This document shows, one piece after another, positions 1 to 6,549 of a stretch of 22,607 nt of DNA. The position numbers were made by a program, and so were the translations under genes. The stretch's first letter is position 1, and every line of letters starts with the position of its first letter. Origin of the DNA: an uncultured Lachnospiraceae bacterium. Its GTDB lineage: Bacteria; Bacillota; Clostridia; Lachnospirales; Lachnospiraceae. The notes under the pieces are model-generated. The model was not told the origin of the DNA, did no database searches, and worked only from the letters and a program-made list of their open reading frames with translations. The stretch is taken from positions 1-22,607 of the forward strand of contig CAJOQO010000321.1 of assembly GCA_905236545.1 (NCBI GenBank), given 5' to 3'.

Positions 1-21
1 CCCCGGACGCCGATCGCAGTC

Positions 22-70
22 GGCAAAGAGCTCAGCCGGAGTGGGCTACAGGTTTGCGATGGGGAAGCCA
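22..70 (+). repeat. Dispersed element, left copy (inverted relative to right copy)
   Basis: This stretch matches the minus strand of 22552-22601. The first 15 bases (22-36) differ at one position from the right copy, and the block at 45-70 aligns with a shared core, TTTGC then ATGGGGAAGCCA. The core can fold into a short hairpin with a GGAAG loop. It lies upstream of the likely aroE promoter (118-146), so it is probably not part of the aroE transcript. It could be a dispersed intergenic repeat or part of an unknown small RNA. I do not recognise a family. Confidence 0.5.
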
Positions 71-117
71 TCCGCAGGCCGGGGCATCGTTACAGGTCAG
101 GGTGTAACCTGCAACTC

Positions 118-146
118 TTTACAACACACCCGGAGTAAAATATGAT
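118..146 (+). promoter_or_regulatory. Likely sigma-70-type promoter of aroE
   Basis: A TTTACA -35 box (118-123) and a TATGAT -10 box (141-146) are separated by exactly 17 bases, each differing from consensus at one position. Transcription would start near 153, giving a leader of about 35 bases before the aroE start at 187. That leader contains a GAGGAG ribosome binding site. Confidence 0.7.
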
Positions 147-186
147 GATGTAAAGGTCAACAAACAGATCCTGAGGAGATAAGATT

Positions 187-1041
187 ATGGAAAAAAAATA
201 TCGTGCAGAACTGACAGGCGTTTTCGGGGATCCCGTAGACGGGAACCCGACCGGTGTGATGGAGGAGGCGGCCTATGACGCACTCGGGCTGAACTTCCGG
301 TATATCACCATGAAGGTAACCAAAGAAGACTTCCCGGACGCAATGAAAGCGGTGCGGGCGCTCCATATGAAGGGAGTCAATCTGACCATGCCCCATAAGA
401 TAACCGTTCTGAAGTACCTGGACGAGCTGTCCGAAGCGGCGCGTATCATCGGCGCCGTGAACACGATCCTGGTACGGGAGGATGGCTCCCTTTTCGGGGA
501 AAACACAGACGGGAAAGGCTTCGTCCAGGCGCTCGCGAATGCCGGGGAATCCCTGACGGATAAAAACGTCGTGATCCTCGGGGCAGGCGGCGCTTCCCGC
601 GCCGTTTCCGTAGAATGCGCACTCGCCGGGGCACGGAAGATCACCGTGATCAACCGCACCCAGGAAAAAGCGGCAGAACTGGCGGAGCTGATCCGCGCAA
701 ATACACCCGCGCGCAGCGAAGCGCTGGCCTGGGAGCCATGCGTCCGCATCCCTGAAGATACGGATATCCTGATCAACGCGACCTCGATCGGGCTTGCCCC
801 GCAGTCAGACCGGAAGCCGGACATTGACTACAGCTCCATCCGGGAAGGCTGCGTCGTGACGGATGTCGTCTTCAACCCGTCGGATACCCTTTTCCTCCAG
901 GAGGCAGCCGCACGCGGCGCGAAGTGCATCAACGGGCTCGGCATGCTCGCCTGCCAGGGCGCGCTGAACTTCACACTCTGGACCGGAGAGAAAGCGCCGC
1001 TCGATATAATGGAAGCAAAGCTTCGCGAAGAGTTTGCGTAA
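187..1041 (+). CDS. aroE: Shikimate dehydrogenase-like protein (AroE family)
   Basis: Predicted NADP-dependent cytoplasmic oxidoreductase that reduces 3-dehydroshikimate to shikimate in chorismate biosynthesis. At 284 residues it has normal family length. Visible motifs are NLTMPHK with the catalytic lysine (near residue 70), GAVNT, ENTDGKGF with the conserved Asp, the Rossmann loop GAGGASRAV, NRT typical of NADP binding, and a C-terminal GLGMLACQGAL. The odd feature is the N-terminal substrate-carboxylate motif: where typical AroE has SxS after the first strand (E. coli HSKSP), this protein reads GNPTG. A GAGGAG site eight bases upstream supports the ATG at 187. It is the only plus-strand gene and converges on larE. 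A non-shikimate substrate such as quinate is possible. Confidence 0.88.
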   Translation: MEKKYRAELTGVFGDPVDGNPTGVMEEAAYDALGLNFRYITMKVTKEDFPDAMKAVRALHMKGVNLTMPHKITVLKYLDELSEAARIIGAVNTILVREDGSLFGENTDGKGFVQALANAGESLTDKNVVILGAGGASRAVSVECALAGARKITVINRTQEKAAELAELIRANTPARSEALAWEPCVRIPEDTDILINATSIGLAPQSDRKPDIDYSSIREGCVVTDVVFNPSDTLFLQEAAARGAKCINGLGMLACQGALNFTLWTGEKAPLDIMEAKLREEFA

Positions 1042-1108
1042 TATTCCTGCTCACGGCCGATCTGAGTCTTTGTACCTGACGCGGCAGGCTTGCCTGTAGG
1101 CGGCAGTC

Positions 1109-1152
1109 AAAACCGGCAGAGATCCTGTCCTTTATTGATAAGGGATCTCTGC
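1109..1152 (-). terminator. Hairpin terminator at the 3' end of larE
   Basis: A perfect 10-bp inverted repeat (1143-1152 with 1116-1125) surrounds the larE stop codon, with a 17-base loop. On the minus strand it is followed by CGG and then a run of four T (1112-1109). The T-run is short, so termination may be incomplete. It would end the mgtE-larE transcript and separate it from the convergent aroE. Confidence 0.55.
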
Positions 1153-1950
1153 GTTCATACTTCCTGTCCGGTATCCGTCCAGATCCATCGACACATAGGA
1201 AAAGCCCATCCGGTGCAGCTCCTCCGTCACCCGGACACGCACCGCATCCTCCGCCAGCCGGGCAAACTGCTCCGGCAAAACCTCGATGCGCGCCGTCTTC
1301 CGGTCGATACGCACCCTGAACTGCACAAAGCCCAGAGAGCGCAGCAGCTCCTCCGCGCGCTCCACCATCCCAAGCTTCTCCTCCGTGATCGTTTCCCCAT
1401 ACGCAAAGCGGGACGCAAGGCAGGCAAAGGACGGCTTATTCCAGACCGGAAGATGAAACGCGCGGGACAGCTCCCGGATCTGAGCCTTGGTCAGCTCCGC
1501 CTCCCTGAGCGGACTCAGGACCTTCAGCTCCCCGATCGCCTTCATGCCAGGCCGGTAATCGCCCATATCATCCAGGTTCGAGCCTTCGGCCACAGAATCG
1601 ATTCCCCGCTCCTTCGCCATTTCCAGCAGCTTTCCAAACAGCGCCTTCTTGCACAGATAACAGCGGTCGACAGGATTGCAGGCGATCCCCTCCACCTTCA
1701 GCACATCCACCGGGACAAGAACCTGCCTTATCCCATGCTCCGCGCAGAACTGTTCCGCCTCCCGGCTCTCCCTCTCCGGAGAAAAAACAGACATCACGGT
1801 AAAAGCCGTGACGTCGTCTCCAAGCGCCTGCTTCGCGGCATATAAAAGGAACGTGGAATCCACGCCGCCCGAGAATGCCACGGCAAGTTTTTTCTTTTCT
1901 CTCAGAATCTCCAGCAGATGATCATATTTGTTTCGTATCTCATGATCCAT
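1132..1950 (-). CDS. larE: LarE-like ATP-dependent sulfur transferase (PP-loop)
   Basis: LarE adenylates a pyridinium mono/dicarboxylate precursor and inserts sulfur to make the nickel-pincer cofactor of lactate racemase (LarA) and related enzymes. The 272-residue length fits the family. The PP-loop SGGVDS is at residues 27-32, followed by an Asp/Glu-rich region (EGSNLDD) typical of the family. Three cysteines stand out: C97 and C100 in CYLC, and C177 in FACLASR, which aligns with the sacrificial cysteine of Lactobacillus LarE. The three-cysteine arrangement is that of iron-sulfur-dependent LarE proteins, which need not consume their own cysteine. No larA, larB or larC is in the window. The gene starts 36 bases after the YczE-like gene, consistent with one transcript from the M-box promoter. 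Confidence 0.85.
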   Translation of the reverse strand: MDHEIRNKYDHLLEILREKKKLAVAFSGGVDSTFLLYAAKQALGDDVTAFTVMSVFSPERESREAEQFCAEHGIRQVLVPVDVLKVEGIACNPVDRCYLCKKALFGKLLEMAKERGIDSVAEGSNLDDMGDYRPGMKAIGELKVLSPLREAELTKAQIRELSRAFHLPVWNKPSFACLASRFAYGETITEEKLGMVERAEELLRSLGFVQFRVRIDRKTARIEVLPEQFARLAEDAVRVRVTEELHRMGFSYVSMDLDGYRTGSMNAEIPYQ

Positions 1951-1986
1951 AGCTTTTCATTCTTTCCATTTCCTGAAGGTTCTCCG

Positions 1987-2661
1987 TCAGGGATGATTCG
2001 GGTCATGGCGCGCGAGGAAGGGCCTCGCGGCGTGCACATTGAACCACTCAATCAAAGGTCCCATGAAGAACGCCGTGATAATCGTTCCGATGCCGACAGA
2101 CGCCAGGATCTTCCGGAAAGTGTACCCGGCCGTCAGACACAGGATCACACCCAGAACCACGCACACCAGATCGCTGATGATCCGGCAGTACTGAAACGGA
2201 ACTTTGTCCTGCCTCTGGGAGATGATCAGGGAAACCGCGTCATAGGTGGAAACGCCCAGATCAGCCGTAAAATAAAACGCCGTCGCCAGACACATCAGAA
2301 CCACCGCGGCAAAAAGCAGAAGCAGGCGCGCCGCAAGATTCATCTGCGGAAACAGACGCTCCAGAAGCTTCTGGACAAACTCAGCGATATAGCCGAAAAA
2401 CACCAGATTGATCACTGTCGCGAGACCGATCTTTTTCCGGTCCATCACGAGCGCAAACAGAAGCAGGACAACATTCGCGATCAGGTACAGCCTTCCAAAC
2501 CGGATCGGGATCACCGCATTCAGCCCGCTCATCAGCGACTGAAAGGGATCCACGCCGAGCTCTGCCCGCTTGAACATCCCTACGCTGATCCCGCAGATGA
2601 CCACGCCGATCGCGCTCATCAGGATCCGTACCATAAGTTGATTCGAGTTTTCTTTATACAT
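1987..2661 (-). CDS. YczE/YitT-type integral membrane protein
   Basis: A 224-residue polytopic protein with about five to six hydrophobic segments (residues 12-30, 58-74, 80-98, 110-130, 158-176, 183-200). It carries an internal repeat: ELGVDPFQSLMSGL near residue 34 and DLGVSTYDAVSLII near residue 134, each followed by two membrane segments. This duplicated pattern is seen in the YczE/YyaS/YitT families, whose transport or regulatory function is unknown. It lies 46 bases after mgtE and 36 bases before larE with no terminator visible between them, so co-transcription is likely. The ribosome binding site before 2661 is weak, so the exact start is uncertain; the Met at residue 10 is an alternative. 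No substrate can be read from the sequence. Confidence 0.8.
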   Translation of the reverse strand: MYKENSNQLMVRILMSAIGVVICGISVGMFKRAELGVDPFQSLMSGLNAVIPIRFGRLYLIANVVLLLFALVMDRKKIGLATVINLVFFGYIAEFVQKLLERLFPQMNLAARLLLLFAAVVLMCLATAFYFTADLGVSTYDAVSLIISQRQDKVPFQYCRIISDLVCVVLGVILCLTAGYTFRKILASVGIGTIITAFFMGPLIEWFNVHAARPFLARHDPNHP

Positions 2662-2707
2662 AGTAAGTCAGATAGCTGTAAGCACATTCCCCTGCGTGGC
2701 ATGGGAT

Positions 2708-4063
2708 TCAGACATGCAGGATAAACGTTGCGAACTGGAAATAAATGATCAGGGACAGCACGTCGACGATGGTGGTGATGAACGGGCTCGCCATCACGGC
2801 CGGATCCAGACCGACCTTTTTTGCCAGCATCGGAAGGGTGCAGCCCACGAACTTCGCGATGATTACCGTACAGAGCATCGTCACGCAGATCGTGAACGCC
2901 TGCATGGTCGTCACCTTCTCCAGCATCATCAGCCGGATATAGTTGGCTGCGGTCAGGGTAAGGCCGCACAGGATCGACACGCGGAATTCCTTCCAGATCA
3001 CCTTGAAGATATCCTTGAACTCCAGCTCTCCCAGGGACAGGGCACGGATGACCGACACGGACGCCTGGCTTCCCGAATTACCGCCCGTGTCCATCAGCAT
3101 CGGCACCGACGCCATGAGCACGGGAAACAGCTTCAGCGCATCTTCAAATCCCGTTATGACGATCCCGGTAAATGTGCCGGAGATCATCAGCAGGAGCAGC
3201 CATGGGATCCTCTTCTTCCAGGTTTCGAATACGCCGGTGCGCAGATACGCCTTGTCGGACGGCGTAATAGCGGCCATCTTTTCAATGTCTTCCGTAGCCT
3301 CTTCCTGCATGATGTCCAGCGCGTCATCTACGGTGATAATCCCGACCATGCGCCCCTCACCGTCCACGACAGGCAGGGAAGTGAAATTATACTTCGACAT
3401 CGTCTGGACGGCAGTCTCCTGGTCATCCTGCGTATTCACAGTGATCGGATTGCCGTTCATGAGCCTCCCGCACGTCTCTTCCGGCCGGGCCAGGATCAGG
3501 GTGCGGATCGTCACCGTGCCCAGCAGATGATATTTCTCATCCAGCACGTAGCAGGTATTGATCGTCTCCTTATCCACGCCGGTATTGCGGATCTCGTCAA
3601 TCGCGTCCTCCGCTGTCATCTCCGGCGTGAGTCCGACAAACTCCGTGGTCATGATCGATCCCGCGGAGTCATCCTTATACTTCAGAATCTCATTGATCTG
3701 TTTTCGGGTGTCGGGATCTGCCTGGACCAGAATACGATGCACGACATTCGCGGGCATCTCCTCGATCAGGTCCACCGCGTCATCCATGTACATCTCATCG
3801 ATGACCGCCTTCAGCTCCGTATCGGAAAAGCTCTTGATCAGCTCTTCCTTCACATCGCTGTCCATCTCGACAAATGTTTCCGCCGCAAGGTCCTTCGGCA
3901 GCAGCCGGAAGACCGCGGGCCTGCGCTTCTCCGGCATATCGCTGAGGATCGATGCGATATCCGCGGGATACAGCGTCTGAAGCAGGTCCCTGAGACTTGC
4001 GTATTTCTTCCCCTCAACCAGCTTGTTGAAGGTCTCCTCCAATAATTCCGTTCTCTCCTTCAT
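2708..4063 (-). CDS. mgtE: Magnesium transporter MgtE
   Basis: A Mg2+-gated magnesium channel of the cytoplasmic membrane. The 451-residue protein has the standard order: helical MgtE N domain (about 20-130), two CBS domains (about 138-200 and 202-255), a connecting helix, and a five-helix membrane domain (about 285-451). The pore signature appears as PMLMDTGGNSGSQ, matching the usual GGNAGSQ. Acidic residues in the N and CBS domains are abundant, as expected for Mg2+ sensing. A GGAGGAG site six bases upstream fixes the start at 4063. It is preceded by a leader of about 450 bases containing an M-box riboswitch and terminator, which is direct evidence of Mg2+-responsive control. Two further genes follow closely. 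Confidence 0.95.
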   Translation of the reverse strand: MKERTELLEETFNKLVEGKKYASLRDLLQTLYPADIASILSDMPEKRRPAVFRLLPKDLAAETFVEMDSDVKEELIKSFSDTELKAVIDEMYMDDAVDLIEEMPANVVHRILVQADPDTRKQINEILKYKDDSAGSIMTTEFVGLTPEMTAEDAIDEIRNTGVDKETINTCYVLDEKYHLLGTVTIRTLILARPEETCGRLMNGNPITVNTQDDQETAVQTMSKYNFTSLPVVDGEGRMVGIITVDDALDIMQEEATEDIEKMAAITPSDKAYLRTGVFETWKKRIPWLLLLMISGTFTGIVITGFEDALKLFPVLMASVPMLMDTGGNSGSQASVSVIRALSLGELEFKDIFKVIWKEFRVSILCGLTLTAANYIRLMMLEKVTTMQAFTICVTMLCTVIIAKFVGCTLPMLAKKVGLDPAVMASPFITTIVDVLSLIIYFQFATFILHV

Positions 4064-4126
4064 AGGTCACTCCTCCGATGGCTATTGCGGAGCGTGACAC
4101 ACTATGAGATCATCCGGACAGCACCG

Positions 4127-4237
4127 TCAGGTCTCCGCCTCCGGCTGCACAGGGCGGACGGAAACGAACACCGGAAATCCGGTTCGTCGTATGTGATCTC
4201 CATACGTGCCAGAGCTGCTACTATCGCCAGCGTCCAT
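4127..4237 (-). CDS. Possible small leader ORF between M-box terminator and mgtE
   Basis: A 36-codon reading frame starts at an ATG preceded by a strong GGAAGGAGGAAAGGA ribosome binding site, better than those of several real genes here. It ends at a TGA 63 bases before the mgtE start. The peptide begins MDAGDSSSSG and has three prolines in its last third (GFP, RPV, QPE). It lies downstream of the riboswitch terminator, so it would be translated only from read-through transcripts. I recognise no family. Translation-dependent leader peptides are known for other magnesium transporter genes (mgtL before Salmonella mgtA), but similarity of role is speculation and the frame may be chance. Confidence 0.3.
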   Translation of the reverse strand: MDAGDSSSSGTYGDHIRRTGFPVFVSVRPVQPEAET

Positions 4238-4305
4238 TCCTTTCCTCCTTCCGGTCAGTTGTCGGGTTACAAAAAATGCTCTGGAACCGGCAGTTCCGGA
4301 CTGCC

Positions 4306-4341
4306 AAAAAAAGAAGTCCACACCCGGACAGGCGCGGACCT
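4306..4341 (-). terminator. Intrinsic terminator of the M-box leader
   Basis: On the minus strand an 11-bp stem (4331-4341 with 4314-4324, three G-T pairs) with a 6-base loop is followed directly by C and seven T. It lies about 25 bases beyond the aptamer and about 240 bases before mgtE. This is the expected expression platform: Mg2+ binding to the aptamer favours the terminator. Confidence 0.85.
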
Positions 4342-4364
4342 CTCACTTCATCATGATCATTCTG

Positions 4365-4507
4365 CACCGTTCGAGCTTCAGCCTCGCAGGGCGGTGCAAT
4401 TGCGTTAAGTGATACCTTGTGCTTCGATATCACCTGTTGACCCTCTCATGGTGTCTCCACCACTTCGCGGCAGCAATCCATATCCCTGCGGTAGCCTTAC
4501 TTACCGG
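4365..4507 (-). ncRNA. M-box (ykoK) magnesium riboswitch aptamer
   Basis: Reading the minus strand, the conserved M-box segments appear in order: GTAAGGCTACC at the 5' side, GGATTGCTGCC, GAGGGTCAACAGGTGAT, a hairpin made of GGTGATATC and GGTATCACT, then CCCTGCGAGG and GCTGAAGCTCGAACGG at the 3' side. It precedes mgtE, the usual regulated gene of this class, and is followed by a strong terminator. The stretch from 4064 to 4530 therefore holds promoter, aptamer, terminator and a possible small ORF. The exact aptamer borders are approximate. Confidence 0.9.
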
Positions 4508-4519
4508 ATTCCATTCCCT

Positions 4520-4548
4520 ATTTTGAAGCTTCACACACGGTTTGTCAA
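4520..4548 (-). promoter_or_regulatory. Promoter of the M-box/mgtE transcript
   Basis: A perfect TTGACA -35 box (4548-4543) is followed after 17 bases by CAAAAT (4525-4520), four of six matches to the -10 consensus. The -35 box lies inside the last codons of the upstream GGDEF gene and the start point would fall just before the M-box. Read-through from the upstream operon would also enter this leader. Confidence 0.65.
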
Positions 4549-6453
4549 CCCACTTTTCTTCCGCTTCTTCTCCTCATACATCAGGCGGTCGGCATGGCGC
4601 AGAAGATCGTCCAGAGAGGCCGGTTTATCGCCGTGAATCGTATAATCGCCGATGCTCACGCTCAGATGGAAAGGCAGCGTTCCGTCTTCATTGACCCGGC
4701 GGAAATTCTCCTGCAGCCGGCCCTTGAGATCAACCTTTCCCGCCTCCGTAACGATCACGAACTCATCGCCTCCATACCGCATCTTAAAGTCCGTTTTCCG
4801 GCAGGAATTCTTCATAACCCTGGCTACGGTCCGGATCGCGAGATCTCCCCTGTCATGGCCGAACCTGTCATTGATTCCCTTCATATCATCGATATCCAGG
4901 AAAAGCACATGGATATCACGTCCCTGCTCATCGATCTCCTCGAAGATCCCTTCCGCCAGACGGTCATACCCATAGCGGTTGTACAGGCCTGTCAGCGGAT
5001 CCTGGACATACAGCGCATTGAGCTTTTCATTCAGCCGCTTCGAGCGGATCCGCTGGCGCGCATTTTCCATCGCGAAAACAAGCAGGTTGACGTTGCTTTC
5101 GCGCAGGTGCATCTCCTCCACGGTAGGCGGGTTGGTCAGCACCAGAAATCCGATATTGATTTTCCTGAAATGCAGGGCGTAGAAGATCGTCAGCTGCTCC
5201 TCCCGAAGCAGCGGCGCATCCGTAAGCTCCGGACGCCGGATCCGCATATACGCCGTCTCCTCCTCGCGCTCCACGCCCGGGACGCTGCAGGCACACAGGA
5301 CAAGCGTATCGGAATAGGGCATCCCGTTCAGCTCCTCCTCCTCCTCCGACTCATCCGACCAGTAATGATCATAATAGTCTTCGTTGATATAGACATACAT
5401 CCGTTCCCCGAAGATCTGATGGTGCTGCTCCACCGTATCCAGGATTCTTTCCCGGTCTGTCCGGAAAAGATCCGCTGTCATCGTGTCCTGCTGGAAATAA
5501 TATTTTTCCTGCTGCCGCGCATTCGCGTAATACATCCTCTTGATCTTGGACAGTTCCGAAAGCACCTTCTCCGAACAGCCGCACGATTCCGAGCAGACCA
5601 TCCGGTGGGGGCTGAAGATCCGCTTCTGCTCCGTCCCATTTGCTCCCCTGGCCCGCGCAACCATGATTTCCATCGCTTTCAGGATCAGCGTTTCGAAATC
5701 GCGGGAGATGGTTGTAAGCCCCGGGTCAGACAGCGACGAACTCAGGATCCCGTCGAAACCGGTAACGATCACATCTCCCGGAACCTCGATGCCCGCATCC
5801 GCCAGCGCTCCCATCGCCCCCAGCGCCATCTCATCATTCGCCGAGACGATCGCGTCGGGAAGAGGATCTCCCTTTGCAAGGAGCTCCTCCACGGCAGCCT
5901 GCCCCTTCCGGCTCTCCCAGCCGCCTTCATAGTATGCGATCCGGGCGTCAGGGATTCCATTCTCCCGGCAGACATCCTCAAAGGCCCCTCTTCTCAGCTC
6001 GGCCTCGCCTCTTCCGTCGTCGCGCTCACTGCCCTTCAGGTAGAGGAAGGATCTGCATCCATGCACCTTCACCAGGTGCTCCGTCATCTCCCGCGCGGCG
6101 CTGTAATCATCTGTCCCGATCGAGATGCATCCCTTCATCGTGGCGCCGATCGACATCGCCGGAACCCCGGTTTCGATGATACGCTCCTCCAGTCTCCGGA
6201 TCGCGTCTGTGTCCATGATCTGGTGCGCCTGTACGATAACCGCGTCATATCTTCCCATATCAGGAAGATCATAGATCTGGTATCCGGATTCGCTCCTTCC
6301 GCTGTACAGGGCAAACGAAAAGCAGTCGAACACCTGCACAGATACGTCCGGATGCTGCTCCAGATACTTCTTTACGGTATGCAGCGCGACACTGACCAGT
6401 TCCCGGTTCCAGTCAGCGGTATAATACGCGATATTGATTCTTTTATTCCCCAT
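4531..6453 (-). CDS. LacI-type periplasmic-binding-fold sensor fused to GGDEF diguanylate cyclase
   Basis: A predicted cytoplasmic diguanylate cyclase making c-di-GMP. I start it at the ATG at 6453 (640 residues), which has an AAGG site eight bases upstream. A longer frame to 6525 would run its start through a strong hairpin. Residues 4 to about 290 form a sugar-binding LacI/periplasmic-binding fold (KRINIAYYTADW, later ANDEMALGAMGAL and VTGFDG) with no DNA-binding helix-turn-helix, signal peptide or membrane segment. A middle region of about 170 residues includes a Cys-rich SCGC motif and an acidic stretch. The C-terminal GGDEF domain is intact: DPLTGLYNR, DIDDMKGIND, and RYGGDEF near residue 561, with an RKTD product-inhibition site just upstream. 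It is the last gene of the likely operon, 96 bases after the protease gene. Confidence 0.85.
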   Translation of the reverse strand: MGNKRINIAYYTADWNRELVSVALHTVKKYLEQHPDVSVQVFDCFSFALYSGRSESGYQIYDLPDMGRYDAVIVQAHQIMDTDAIRRLEERIIETGVPAMSIGATMKGCISIGTDDYSAAREMTEHLVKVHGCRSFLYLKGSERDDGRGEAELRRGAFEDVCRENGIPDARIAYYEGGWESRKGQAAVEELLAKGDPLPDAIVSANDEMALGAMGALADAGIEVPGDVIVTGFDGILSSSLSDPGLTTISRDFETLILKAMEIMVARARGANGTEQKRIFSPHRMVCSESCGCSEKVLSELSKIKRMYYANARQQEKYYFQQDTMTADLFRTDRERILDTVEQHHQIFGERMYVYINEDYYDHYWSDESEEEEELNGMPYSDTLVLCACSVPGVEREEETAYMRIRRPELTDAPLLREEQLTIFYALHFRKINIGFLVLTNPPTVEEMHLRESNVNLLVFAMENARQRIRSKRLNEKLNALYVQDPLTGLYNRYGYDRLAEGIFEEIDEQGRDIHVLFLDIDDMKGINDRFGHDRGDLAIRTVARVMKNSCRKTDFKMRYGGDEFVIVTEAGKVDLKGRLQENFRRVNEDGTLPFHLSVSIGDYTIHGDKPASLDDLLRHADRLMYEEKKRKKSGLTNRV

Positions 6454-6485
6454 AATAAACCTTGCTCCAAATACCATCCCCGCAC

Positions 6486-6523
6486 GGCAGACGATCCAGG
6501 CGCAGGCCTGATGTCCGTCTGCC
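6486..6523 (-). promoter_or_regulatory. Intercistronic hairpin between protease and GGDEF genes
   Basis: An 8-bp perfect outer inverted repeat (GGCAGACG with CGTCTGCC) encloses a second 5-bp stem (CAGGC with GCCTG). No T-run follows, so it is not a canonical terminator. It lies between the protease stop and the preferred GGDEF start, where it could stabilise or process the mRNA. Confidence 0.4.
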
Positions 6524-6549
6524 ATGTTTGCCCGAAAAGCCTGAAACGG

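Noticed and set aside
22..90. A riboswitch controlling aroE.
   Set aside because: A good promoter (118-146) lies between the element and the gene, and no known aptamer consensus fits.
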